Source: Membranipora membranacea
Taxonomy: Eukaryota; Bryozoa; Gymnolaemata; Cheilostomatida; Membraniporidae
Direction of reading: 5' to 3'
NCBI GenBank assembly: GCA_914767715.1
Contig: OU612067.1
Location: 3,784,001 to 3,844,000 of the forward strand
Length of the DNA: 60,000 nt
A model generated the notes under the pieces. The model saw only the letters and a list, made by a program, of their open reading frames with translations, was not told the origin of the DNA and did not search any database. Below are positions 32,589-43,606 of the stretch, piece after piece. The position numbers were made by a program, and so were the translations under genes. How positions within the stretch are numbered: the first letter of the stretch is position 1; every line of letters starts with the position of its first letter.

Positions 32589-33458
32589 ATGAACAAGTAA
32601 GTAAAATCATAAATATTTGCTTGTCCTTCGTGACGGGGTTTATCAGCCAAAAGTTACATTTCATTATTTGATTTTTGGTTTTTACCTGGTTTTGGATGGG
32701 TCATGTCTTGATTTTGCGGGACAACTTGCATACAGGTAGAGTTATACCTGCAAATTTTGAATATTTGAATTCACACCTTTTTGAAGTGTAGGAAATTATA
32801 ATATACTGATGGTTTTTTACAGGTTTATAGTTTTGTCTATGGCTGTGATGGCACTCAGTAGTCTCGCAAAAGGAGGACTGCCTGGGCAGCCTGGTAATGC
32901 TAGGCGAGCTGGTTACCCTGGAGAGCCTGGTTACCCTGGAGAGCCTGGTTACCCTGGAGAGCCTGGTTACCCTGAAGAGCCTGGTTACCCTGGTCCCGGA
33001 CAGCCTGGGCCCGGACCGTTTGACTGTCAACCAGGAATGCAGGGAGGTCGATGTAAGTGATTACAGATGATGATTTATAAATTTTCTACTGAGGGAAAAC
33101 AACCTATGACCTCATTGTCTCTTTTCAAGGAATGACATCACCATATCTTCTTGATATTTATCTGACACATACATACCAGAACACATTAATCAGAAGGGAA
33201 CTGGACTTTACAGAGCCATAGTGGCATGATATGTGTCCATTTGTTGGTAGTACGTGAAAAATGATTGAAATGAACACCTGGCATTTTTCTAATCAGAGCC
33301 TGTTTCTTCTTGTTTTAGGTGGCGGAAATTGGAATACACCACCCGCACCAACCAGACCTCCAGGATATGGAGATTTACTCTGCCCAAAGAACTACTGGCA
33401 CAAAGAAAAAGCTTCTGGAGCCAACTGTTATCCACTCACTGGATACTGCTGCTGTTAA
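32589..33458 (+). CDS. Secreted GXPG/CCC-family peptide precursor, copy E (125 aa, three exons)
   Basis: Exons: 32589-32596 (ATGAACAA), 32823-33052 and 33319-33458. Donors are GTAAGT twice; acceptors are TTTTTTACAG and TTGTTTTAG. Phases are 2 and 1. The signal peptide is [15 protein letters not shown]. The tract contains a tandem GYPGEP hexapeptide (four full units), encoded by an 18-bp DNA repeat at 32911-32982, then Pro/Gly-rich sequence and [11 protein letters not shown] at the junction. There is no furin-type site here. Exon 3 gives [20 protein letters not shown], the CPKNYWHK core, [11 protein letters not shown] and TAA. The mature form has seven Cys. This is the longest product, and its extra length comes entirely from the 18-bp repeat. 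Confidence 0.93.
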
Positions 33459-33568
33459 TTAATTAATAATCCCAATTAGACAAGCTTTTCAATATTAACA
33501 TTTCGATCTTGATGTTTGACCATAGTTGAAGTCAGATGCTGTCTTCTTTTAATCCTGGTTATTTGCGA

Positions 33569-33574
33569 AATAAA
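33569..33574 (+). terminator. Poly(A) signal of gene E
   Basis: AATAAA about 110 bases after the stop, in the same context as gene A (CTTCTTTTAATCCTG upstream). Confidence 0.8.
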
Positions 33575-33719
33575 ATTGAATGTAAGCAATTTGTAACTTT
33601 GTCAGCATTTCTATGAAAATCGGCACCTTTGACTATCAAAAATCACCAATAATAGTGTGGTTTTAATCTTCTAAACAAATAGAAAATTGCACACAGAAAA
33701 CCGACCCGTTTTGTAAAAA

Positions 33720-35110
33720 TTAAATAATTTTGCGAATCATATATTAACATGCTGATAGTTTTGTGTCCCTAGATAGTATGGATCAGGTGTTTGGGTTTCA
33801 TAACTGCTGACCTGATTACTAAAATGTCTGCTAAGTTAATAATTTTGTAATAATATTTTCTTGTCTTGTCATACGAACCATACAAACCAGTTCAACAAGG
33901 AGACAAGCTTGTAACCCAGTCCATCTTGTTTTTGTAGAATTGGAGCAATTAACGGAAATCAGTTAGATCAAACTTCTAGCCTGTTTAATATTTAATAACT
34001 CATCCATCAAATAAATCAGTGACCAATTCTCACCTACTTTCCACATAGCCAATCTAATATCACTCCTTGGCTATCTAAATATCCTTTCAAAGTGTCACAC
34101 CAAATTATCAAGGATATTGATGAAATATTATTAATCAGTTGAGTAAAATCAGCTCCGAATCTTCAGTTCAGATTTGCTGAATCTTCCAATGTATGCTTAG
34201 TAAAAGGTGACAAGGAGACTACGAATCTGCCAATGCATTTTACAATCAGGCTGCTACTCGGGGATGTTGTGATGTAAAATTTTCATAGGGATAATGCTCC
34301 CTCGAGCAAGAATTTAATGGCGGTGTTAAGTGTTAGCTCCATCAGCGATGGTTCCCTGCTTTGAAATGATGACATTAGCAGCAAGCAATTGTTACCTATG
34401 ATTATGATGAACATGCAGATAAGTTCAGATTAAGTGCAAAAAGGTATAATTATAAAGTACATGAACAAAAGTGCTGCTCCGGTATCCTACATTATTTTGA
34501 CATGATTGGGAATGAACAGGGCTGCCAACTCTATTCTTTCAAGTGTAGTTATGTTGTTTCTCCACTTCTTATTTGACTCTTCTGCTATTTTCAAAAACCT
34601 ACTACCACTACTACCTATTCCATTCACTACTTTTAAAATTTGAACTAATGCCTTTTATTTGTAATTCCGATCCTTATTCAATACCTTTTGCATATTCAAG
34701 CTTCATACCTATTTTCACATTTAAATATCACAACCTTATTAGTTTTTGTACATTGGTATATGGTATCAGGTATACCCAGAGCTCTTTTCAGGCGAGGCTT
34801 TGCTACCAGATCCATCCAGCAGCAGCAGAATGCTCTAGTCTGGTGCCCTCCCGCACGCTTAATAACTGCAAAGCCGTCTCTAATCCCAAAAAAATCTCCT
34901 CTTTCTCAACCAAATAAGTTTGAAGCCCTGTGCATGACTGGTACATATTTCATCCATAAAACAGGGTAGCCATCTATAACCAAGGAGTTATTTCTCCTCT
35001 CCCCTATAACTTGCATTTTTTTGTTGAGCTTCCCTTCATAGGCCTATGTATATATTTTTTGTCACTGGGGCAACTCAATAATCTAGCTATTTTTTTATTG
35101 AGCTCTGTGG
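33720..35110. other. No supported gene
   Basis: Non-coding DNA. Overlapping open frames at 34573-34969 (+) were considered and not accepted. A half-palindrome ACCAAGGAGTTA lies near 34980. Confidence 0.45.
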
Positions 35111-35787
35111 TCATTAATCAATTATGCACACAAGTTTGATCCAATACGTCTATACTTAGGGTCTACATTTAGGCCAATGACGTCTAGAGGGGAACATGAA
35201 TATGGAACAAAGTAAGTAAGTAAGTAAGAATTTGTGATACATTAACTCCTCATTCAATTCAACAATAGGTCATATTGAAACCATGGAAATGCCTTGCAGG
35301 AATGAGTGTCGCTAACACTCCTCATCTGTATTACGGCACTGAGAGGTTTCAGTGAATCAGGCATGCTCTCAATCACATGTTAGGGAATGTTATCATTGAC
35401 ATTGTTGAACTGAACGTATAAAATATGGATGAAGATGTTAATTTCTGAGCATATTTTTTAAGGTTTGAGGTTATGACAGGTTAGTTAGGAGTTTTTTGGC
35501 AAGAAAATTTTGCTTATCGCTGCTGCCGAACTATCATCTTTATTCCCATTGTATATTTCTGATGCCAGAGAGATCCATAGATATATTTGGATAGTCCTTC
35601 CATGTTTATGCCAAAAGTGCTTCAATTAATAAATTCATATCTTTTATATTAATTAATACTTTATTTTGCTAGTTGGATAAGAAATTACATTATTATGTGT
35701 GTTGATGATCGTTATAAACTAAACTTATACACAGAGATAAACTGGTAAATATTTTTTCAGAATGTTAACGAAGAATACAAATAATAA
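35110..35787. repeat. 3'-flank of gene F, shared with 12950-13880
   Basis: Shared words with 13.0-13.8 kb include GTTTGATCCAATA, GGTCTACATT, GCTCTCAA, ATGTTATC and CTGATACC/CTGATGCC. This marks F and remnant r2 as products of one duplicated unit. A (TAAG)n stretch occurs at 35212-35230. Confidence 0.7.
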
Positions 35788-36657
35788 TTAACAGCAGCAG
35801 TATCCTGTCAGTGCATAACATCTTTTTCCTGAAGAGTGTTCTTGCCACCAGTAGTTAGTAGGGCATATCAGGTCTCCGTAACCTGGAGGAGGGTTTGATG
35901 GAGTGGTGGTGGTCGGGGGCTGCCATCCACCTCCCCCGCATCCTGTAAAAATGTCAACATATGCATGAAAACCACCATAAAAGAATAAGTTGAGGATAGA
36001 CACGAATCACCATAAGCGCAACTTCATGACTTATGGTTATGTTTCTAACAATCAGGGATGCTAAAAGGACGCCAAAAATTACAGCGTACTATCTAACTAT
36101 AAATAGTATTCGCAAGAATTTTGAGTGAATGAAAAAAAGAATAGATAGCCTACAATCTGTTAGACAAAGAAGGGAATAAGAAAAATAGTACAATCATACA
36201 ATAATAAATACAACTTTTGAATCCTATGGTCATCTGCACTGATGGAATATTCTGCTTAGAAGTTTTATGCATATGTCTATGCTATTTGGGATGCATTCAC
36301 ATGGGTAGGTCATCATTACAGACTAGAGAAGGTTGAATGGTAACTTACTACCAGACCCAGGTTGGCCATCAAAACCTCGCTGACCAGGTTGGCCATCAAA
36401 ACCTGGCGAGCCAGGTTGTCCAGCTGATCCAGGCTGACCATAGAATCCAGGCATTCCAGGACATCCACATGCTACCATACTGGAGAGTACTACAACAGCA
36501 GCTAAGCTGGCAATGAGAAACCTACAAAAAATAATCAAATTATCCTCAATACGTTTAGGTTTACTTACTTACATAGAGAAACTTGTTTGAGAAAATTGTT
36601 TAGTCATAAAACTTTATTACTTGAGATGACTTAAGATTATATAACTTACTTATTCAT
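35788..36657 (-). CDS. Secreted GXPG/CCC-family peptide precursor, copy F (111 aa, three exons, divergent)
   Basis: Minus-strand exons: 36650-36657 (ATGAATAA), 36349-36521 and 35788-35942. Donors are GTAAGT twice; acceptors are TTTTTTGTAG and TTTTTACAG. Phases are 2 and 1. The signal peptide (FLIASLAAVVVLSSMVA) differs from A, D, E and G. The tract is made of FxGQPG units (GFYGQPG, GFDGQPG twice). The junction is GSGR-C. Exon 3 starts GGGGWQPP with a Thr run, then PPPGYGDLICPTNYWWQ, RCYALTGYCCC and TAA. It represents a separate subfamily, to which the minus-strand remnants r1, r2 and r3 also belong. The upstream module at 36761-37260 is intact. Confidence 0.9.
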
Positions 36658-36760
36658 ATTTGAGAACAGCAATCAGCTACAGAATATTAGTGATGGATGG
36701 TATAGGTTTCTGTTTCTACAATCACAATAGCACTGATACTTAACACTCAAACTCCATGTG

Positions 36761-37260
36761 TATTTATACTAAATTATGAGAAAGTAAACTTCCTGATGTT
36801 GGAGGTGGCGTGAGGGAAAACATTAATCAAATATTATGAAAGGTGAAGCTTGGCTGCTAGCTGTATGACTGTCACACCATATTCTTATGGCTATCAATGA
36901 TCCATCATTATCTAGATGTATTTATACAAAATATCCAAGTACTTTGATTGGCAACCAAAACATCTGATTAGGAATGCACTCAGTGCCAGAACAGAACAAA
37001 AATAGTCTGACTAAAGGTGACAAGGAAAGGGAAAAAATTAGTGGATTATTGGGTCATTGCCATTTGGTAAAAGTAGCCAACGATGAGTTGTTTAGGTTAA
37101 TATCCCCAACACTTCCAACCATGTTTAATTGTACATTTCTGATTTAGCTAAAAAATTGAAGTAAGCAGTCTATAATAAGGCTTTCAGAATCCTTTAATAA
37201 TAAAACAGCTAGAGTTGAGTATAACCTGAGACTTGTAGGGGTAATGATGTGACTGTGACA
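36761..37260 (-). promoter_or_regulatory. Promoter and conserved upstream module of gene F
   Basis: On the minus strand the dyad (CAGGAAGTTTACTTTCTC, complement of 36779-36796) is followed by TATAAATA (complement of 36761-36768), about 104 bases before the ATG. The module continues with the GTGAGGGAAAACATTAAT, GGTGACAAGGAAAGGGAAAA and GGTCATTGCC blocks shared with the modules at 5.9, 15.0, 18.5, 24.6 and 38.6 kb. Confidence 0.8.
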
Positions 37261-37847
37261 AAAAGTCCTTTAGCAGACCTACAATTGAACTTTTTTTAGC
37301 AGACCAAATACCAGAGCTAACTTTGTGACTGTTTTGAAGCTGATGTGACTTTCACAAACACAACAAATCTACTTAGACCATTTAGCTGTGCCAGCTTTCT
37401 CTCAAATATGACATTAATTGGTCTGATAATTGCATAGAAAAAGAGCCAATAGAAACCTAAGCCGCTCTTAGGAGTTGCTCAATTTTTTGTGATTCTCCTA
37501 TATATAAGTAATCAGTGGTAGGGATCGTTTCAAGAATGAACTTAATGGGCTAGCTGAAAAACTAACCCACGTATCCTGCCTACTATCTGGGGGTAACAGG
37601 ATTTTTCCATACATTCAAATTCATCAAGATAACAAGCTATAAAAGCATAAATCCCTACCACTGATTTTGGTCAACCAGAAATAACACAAACCGCAAGAAA
37701 CTGATAAGGCATCTATTTATCGATGTCTTTGGATAATTGTCATACATACAGCTCAAGAACAGAATTTGATGGAGTTTTTGGTTATTATGAGTATTTTATT
37801 GGAGCTCAAACCCAATACCAACACAGACAAAGCTATTAGTGCCTTCA
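37261..37847. other. No supported gene
   Basis: AT-rich spacer between the module of gene F and the r3 duplication unit. Confidence 0.5.
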
Positions 37848-39340
37848 CTGTCGCTTAACCAAATATACATATACATATATATATAAGTATTAACAGAAGA
37901 ATGGGAGAGCTACAAATTTCAAAGAAAATGAAACAAATTTGATCAGGTTAAAATCAAACTTCTGGCCTGTTTACTCATCATAAAACTACCCAGAACTAAG
38001 CTCAATCTTTTTTCTTACTGATTCAAAGTATCGAATCTAACAGCTTTCAATGGCTTCTCTCGAGTTGTGCTCATTCATATTTTATCTTCATTTTATTCTT
38101 TCAGATGCTTCTCTATTCAATTTTTTGGCAGGATAATGACCATGCACAAACTAACTCAAAATAACATATTATGTGAAGCGAGCAGCCTTGAATCAAAAAT
38201 CCTTTTCCTTGCTAACAAGTATCAAAACAAGAATAACTTGAGTGACAAGAGTTACTATTGGAGCACTTCCATGTTTTGGGGCTGACAACATGACAAGGCT
38301 CTCCAGGCTTGTCATGGATGCAGGGCTGTCCTGGATCACCAGCCACACCATTATATCAACTCGCTACCAAGCTTGAAGAACTACAACAGAAGCTTGGTTA
38401 GCAATTAGAAGTCTAAAAAAAAGCAATTTAATCATCTCATTTAGATTTTTTGATTGTCATTTATTTAATTTTAAAAATAAAATTCATGGTGTAGATGAAG
38501 TTTGACCAACTTGTCTCATTCATTTAAAAGCTAATCTATATACCTTAGTTTTCTAGCAATAACTACAGAAGTAAAGACTTGATCGAAAAGTTATAATAGC
38601 TCTAATATGAATTCATTTTATCCAACCAGGAAACTAACTTCCTGTTATAAGATGGGGGGAAAACATTAAATATATTAACACTGAGGGTCAAGCTTCAGTG
38701 ATAACCCACCATATCTGTATGATGCATTGAATTATTATTATTTTCTTATATAACATGCGCTCATCCTCTGGTGAATAATTGCATAAGATCCACTGAATTC
38801 TAACATGAATGCCAAAGGTGACAAGGAAAGGGAAAACATTAATGGATTATTATTGTGGGATCGTTATTTGACAATATGTAGAACAAAGTTGGGTGATTTC
38901 ATTCAAAATTGCATGAATAAATGAATAAAAATAATAGATATTTGTTGATTAATAATTAGCTATTAATGATTCATTTTATAAATGTGTAACACCAGCTAAT
39001 AATTTCTAGTCCATCTATTGCACAGCATCTGATATATATATATAGAGGTCATTACAACTGTTTTACACTTAGTACCAGAAGAAAATCAAGAAAAAAAAAC
39101 AGTTTTGATGAATCCTTCTGTCTGACTGCATGTGACAAGGAAAAGGAAGACATTAGAGGATTTTTGGGTCATTGCCACTTGGTAAAAGTAGCTAAAGCCA
39201 ATGATGAAAATTTGAGGTTAATCTCGCGAACGCTTCTTCACCATTTTCCTCATGTTTAATGGAGCATTTCTGATTTCATGATTTGCAGTACATAGCTGTA
39301 CCAAGATGAATGGATGGTGAGAAGAAAGGATGCCAGAAAT
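37848..39340. repeat. Segmental duplication (partner 13998-15400), containing remnant r3
   Basis: It starts CACTGTCGCTTAACCA as at 13998, keeps a TA-rich microsatellite, the GATCAGGTTAAAATCAAAC block, AAGCGAGCAGCCTTGAA, remnant exon r3 and the upstream module with clean dyad CAGGAAACTAACTTCCTG (38627-38644). A second copy of the module blocks (ACAAGGAAAAGGAAGACATT, GGTCATTGCCACTTGGTA) occurs at 39130-39340. Confidence 0.8.
38290..38415 (-). pseudogene. Remnant r3, exon 2 of a family gene
   Basis: On the minus strand it retains the signal-peptide region (GCTTCTGTTGTAGTTCTTC, AGCTTGGTAGC) and a short stretch of Pro/Gly codons (CCAGGACAGCCCTGCATCC). It is closely related to r2 and has a broken frame. 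No exon 3 or exon 1 was found nearby. Confidence 0.7.
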
Positions 39341-39519
39341 GTATCCGCACTAATACCTGTTGGGAAACTCTTGAGACAGACACAAACAATCATTAATAAC
39401 AATCACTAATAATCACATGTCCTAAGATCGCAATTCAAAAATATAAACCATACATTTTAACGGTATGATTTGATTTCCATTTCGATTTGTTTATTTCATT
39501 GGGTAATTAATTCATGTAT

Positions 39520-40450
39520 CAAAAATGCAGGTCAAGGAGATTTGTGAGTGGTGTAGGCGGGAGTAGGAGGAGTCGATGAATAGTAGATTTTGTGTGCAAG
39601 TAGGCAGATCCTGTGAGTGTAAAGTGATGGAACAGGGGGATGTTAGCACGTTTAAAAAGATGTTTAGTGTTGTCCCCGAGGCATTTGCGACAAATGTTCC
39701 TGATCATCTTTTTTGTGAACAATAACAATTTTTTTTTAATGTGTCTCAGGAGTATTTCCCCAGGCTTTTATGCAGAACAAAATTTTATTGTGAGCCAAAG
39801 AGTTATATAACAGGACGAGCACATGGAAAGGCCAACATTTTGTAGTACAAAAAATTAGTTCAGAAACTCGGTTTAATTTGGTCTTTTATGTGGAATTCAC
39901 AATTCAATCTAGGGTTGACACCTATGGATTTTATTGAGTCCACAGGAGAAAGATCGGTGTTGATCAAAGGTATAGCTGACTCATGAAGATTTTGATCAAA
40001 ATATATTGGGTTTTCTTATCGTTTGGTGAAAGCTGGTTTTTATTACACCACTCATGCACATCATTCAGGTTTGAGTTTACCTCATTAATATCGAGATTTA
40101 GATTTTTGCTCTTGTTAAACAAATGGTGTTGTCTGCAAAAGCTATTATATCAAAAAAGGTTTTTGTTTGGATCAAATCCTTTATGTACATCATGAATAAA
40201 GTTGGCCCAAGAATAGATCCTTGCGGTGCACCAAAAGTCACAGGCTGTGTCTCAGAGATGATGTTTCCAGCTTGGAAAAATTGAGATCTTTGATGAGAGA
40301 TAACTTTCAAACCAACTATCGTTGGCACATCATGGTGACAAAGAAAATGCAAATTTGCAAAATCAGTATAAATTCAAAAGATTGTGTTTCCTTGGTCAAA
40401 GGCCCTGAGTGTCCTGTTACTGAATTTTAGAAGGGCATCAGCTGTTCCTT
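39520..40450 (-). mobile_element. LINE reverse-transcriptase fragment, reverse orientation
   Basis: The open frame at 40098-40352 (-) contains FGAPQGSILGPTLFMMYIKDL and a decayed catalytic box, FADNT, in place of YADDT. A shifted frame just below it (39983-40140) reads VNSNLNDVHEWCNKNQLSP, the standard block after the catalytic Asp pair. A further basic block at 39519-39728 (-) fits the C-terminal region. It differs from the plus-strand LINE at 4263, so this is a second, older lineage. It has several frameshifts and is inactive. Confidence 0.85.
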
Positions 40451-41090
40451 TCCCTGGTGATGATTTGGACCCATTGTTCTTAAACAAGGCTATTACATGT
40501 TCCACTTTCATTTACGTAATAATTATGTGAAGATATTGCTAAATTTCATCAGGTCCGAATGTCTGATACTATGAGGGTCCGCTCTGTGGAAAGTGTTTAT
40601 AACAGCTATACTTTTTTTGATGTTGGGCTCTGTATAAAGTGATTGATGCCCAAACTAATCCAACTCAAAATCAGGTTGCTGAAATTTTATCCTTCATTCT
40701 GAATCATACTAAAACCACATTGTGTATAAAAAAAGGCTCAATTTTAATACTATTATATCCTTTTATTGTATGAATATCTTCTAGTTGACATGATACTGTT
40801 TTTTTTTTAAGTAAACAGGGGAAAAGCCCCCTTCTCTCTGGCTGGCAATTACAGTGCTAACTAGGATTTCTGCAATGCACATACAGACCGAAAACTTATA
40901 ACACTGCCGTAATAAGACCTAGTTATTATTGCCATTTTTGTGGACATATTTTGATAAATATTTATGGATATATTATTTAGTAAAACCAATGCAAACCATC
41001 ATTCCTCAGCCTAAATTGAGGTGTCCTGGAGCCTGTGATTACCTGACAGATGTGACTAACCAAGCATATGCGTTCACTTAAAACTTTCCA
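40451..41090. other. No supported gene
   Basis: AT-rich spacer, possibly including the 5' continuation of the reverse LINE. No motif is readable. Confidence 0.45.
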
Positions 41091-41235
41091 ATATTTGAGA
41101 ATGATAAGCTGCAGCGCCAATCAATGGGAGATTATTTCAAGTCGAGTTGGAACCATAAATCTTCAAATGGCAAGTTGATTCATGTTTGGCACTAAGTTTA
41201 TCTTTCACATTCAGGGAAGTTCGGTGACAAGCAAT

Positions 41236-41270
41236 CAGGAAATATATTTCCTTGCTCTAAATTATAAAAG
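41236..41270 (+). promoter_or_regulatory. Core promoter of gene G: dyad plus TATA box
   Basis: CAGGAAATATATTTCCTTG (41236-41254) is followed by CTCTAAAT and TATAAAAG (41263-41270), 82 bases before the ATG. The upstream module starts near 41095 (TTTGAGAATGATAAGCTG). The dyad of G and D is the most symmetrical in the set. Confidence 0.88.
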
Positions 41271-41351
41271 CAGAGATCACAAGGTAAAATCATCACAATT
41301 TTAAACTCTGTAACAAGACAAGAGTAAGGAGAAAACAAGACTCTCACAAAG

Positions 41352-42279
41352 ATGAACAAGTAAGTAGTATTGCCGCTCCTTCAAAGCAAAACACAGTGGC
41401 CTAACACCACTATAATTGAATAATCTATAAGCTAATAATATATGACTTAAATTAGTTGGTGAAGAGCTTACAGCACGCCTCCTGGTGATGTTTTGGACTC
41501 GCCTAGGACTTTTACCTCCCCTACCATTTTTATAAACTACGGCCCTGTTATCCATTTGAGATATTTACTCAATATATGTAAATATATTTATTTTGGAGCA
41601 CCCCACTATGACATTTCTTGTAAAGCCAGTTCAGGGCCTTAGCTGTCAAACTATATCTGGATGGTTTGAAAATCAGGACTCTGTGTTTTGACTTTTGTTT
41701 TGTCCACTTTAAAGGTTTGTTATTCTGTGTATGGCTTCGATGGCACTCAGTAGTCTCGTAGCAGCAGGATATCCTGGGCAGCCTGGTTTTGATGGACAGC
41801 CTGGATGTTATAATGGAGAACCAGGACAACCAGGACAGGCTGGACAGCCTGGTCGTTATAAGAGACAATGTAAGTCATTACATCTGATGTGATATTTTAT
41901 ATTACCAGAGCAAACAATTCACAATCTTAGTTTCAAAATCACATTATCCATGATTTTGGAAAGTTACTGACACAGGTTATTAATGCAGTATAAGCAAATT
42001 GACAAGTGAATTGGGTTAAAATGGCATAATGGCATATGGAAATATTTATAACATGGTGATAGTGTCAATATCTCTGTTTATTTTCTCTTATCATGAACCA
42101 GCATTCAAATATTAAATTACCTGTTTCTTCTTGTCATAGGTGGCAGTAATTGGAATACACCACCACCACCAACCAGGCCTCCTGGTTACGGAGATCTGCT
42201 CTGCCCAAAGAACTACTGGTACAAAAAGGAACCTTCAGGAGCCAACTGTTATCCCCTCAAAGGGTGGTGCTGTTGTTAA
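41352..42279 (+). CDS. Secreted GXPG/CCC-family peptide precursor, copy G (100 aa, three exons)
   Basis: Exons: 41352-41359 (ATGAACAA), 41715-41869 and 42140-42279. Donors are GTAAGT twice; acceptors are CCACTTTAAAG and TTGTCATAG. Phases are 2 and 1. The signal peptide is FVILCMASMALSSLVA. The short tract has QPGFDGQPGCYNGEPGQPGQ, and the junction GRYKR-QC is identical to D, giving a furin-type site just before the first tail Cys. Exon 3 gives [40 protein letters not shown] and TAA. Seven Cys are predicted in the mature chain. It is the shortest intact member. The first acceptor has a weak polypyrimidine tract but is the only one that keeps frame and homology. Confidence 0.92.
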
Positions 42280-42377
42280 ATAATTAACAAACTGCTGACA
42301 TAATCTCAATTGATGCTTTCTTTTCTTATTGTAAAATGTCATTACTTTGGTGTTCTTGTACACTCAGTTTCTGAGAA

Positions 42378-42383
42378 AATAAA
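42378..42383 (+). terminator. Poly(A) signal of gene G
   Basis: AATAAA 99 bases after the stop codon. The 3'-UTR differs from that of A and E except for the signal's position. Confidence 0.75.
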
Positions 42384-42399
42384 AAGCACAAGTCATCCT

Positions 42400-43606
42400 A
42401 TACTCATACTCAATTGTAAATTGTGTTAAAGGTTGTAAAATAACGAAGGATGATAGTCCTTGTAAGTGGTTCCAATGCTGTTGATGAGGATCAAGTTTGA
42501 GCACACTCATTTTTCTTGATGTTGTATTTTAATTTTATAACTAGAGCTGGGAAATGTCAGGGACCCACCTCCAACCAGTAGGAATATATGAGGTCTTGAG
42601 GTATGATTGCAACAGCAATATGTTCAGCTGGAATCAAAAATGATAATAGATGATCTGATAATAAAATAATATGATTGGAATAGGCAATTATTGTAACCGC
42701 TTCGTTTATATCATTGTATTGGTATTGGGACATAAGATATTGAAGAGATTAAATTTAAAAATGTACCAATAAATCTGATGCTGCATGAGTTTGAGAATTT
42801 TGATTTTATCATCTGTGGCCGTCTTTTATAGTTCCTGTATAATAACTGCTAGGGTAGCTATCTAAAAAAACTGTGCCAGTTTTTTGAGGCCTATTAACAT
42901 TGTTAGTTTGATCAGCGATCAATGTTTTTCTTCCAAGAGATGTTCTTTTATTATTCAGTTTTGTTTTTCCTATTTGCATCACTAGCCCCCGAACACCAAA
43001 GCCCACCAATAAGGATTGCTTTAATCACTGTCTTCATTTTGAGGTACTGATTTAAACACAGAGTGATACGTAAAAACGTTTTTGGCATTACCAATGTGGC
43101 ATCGCAACATAAAAACCCTAGAATAGCATTCTTTGCCCATACCAACCATAAACTGGGCCGTGCAACAGCAAAAGGAATTTTTGTATACAGATGTAGCAGT
43201 TAAGAGTTGAAAATGAATACTGGATGAAAGGAGCTAAAAAAAGGATTGAGATAGGGAGGCATCTGTCAGAACTGAGAGACTCCCAGAAATAAGTCTTTCC
43301 GTTTCATGCAACCCGGATCACACCCTCTACCATACTGTTTCATGCACACATATGATCAAATTGTAAACCATATCACATATGAATCAATTGGATGGTATTT
43401 GACTTTCAACTGGATCACTTGTCAATATCTTGGATCAAATCAGAATCATATCACAATTAACACTGCATTTTCAAAAAACGGAACAATTCTTAATAATCTG
43501 AAAATCAGCAAATATTCTGATCACTACTGATCAAGCCACAACTCTACTATGTAAACAGCTGAAAATTTGTTGGATAGGGTGATGGAGAGCCAAAGACTTA
43601 ATTAAA
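42400..43606. other. No supported gene
   Basis: End of the recognisable family cluster. No family exon or module is seen to the right of gene G. Confidence 0.5.

Noticed and set aside
32809-32841. ATG at 32809 as the start of gene E
   Set aside because: It lies in the intron just before the acceptor. The conserved exon 1 (ATGAACAA-GTAAGT) joins in frame and matches all other copies.
34573-34969. Two overlapping ORFs with a Gln run
   Set aside because: Competing frames of similar length and no recognisable domain. A CAG-like acceptor precedes part of it, but no donor or partner exon was found.
7794-42279. Family members as cnidarian minicollagens
   Set aside because: Minicollagens have a repeated C-x3-C pattern ending in CC at both termini and a longer Gly-X-Y core. 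Here the Cys spacing and the PGxPG tract do not match.
7794-42279. Family members as sea urchin 185/333 (SpTrf) type immune genes
   Set aside because: Clustered small secreted proteins near GA-rich repeats are similar in spirit, but 185/333 genes have two exons and Gly/His-rich products without this Cys tail.
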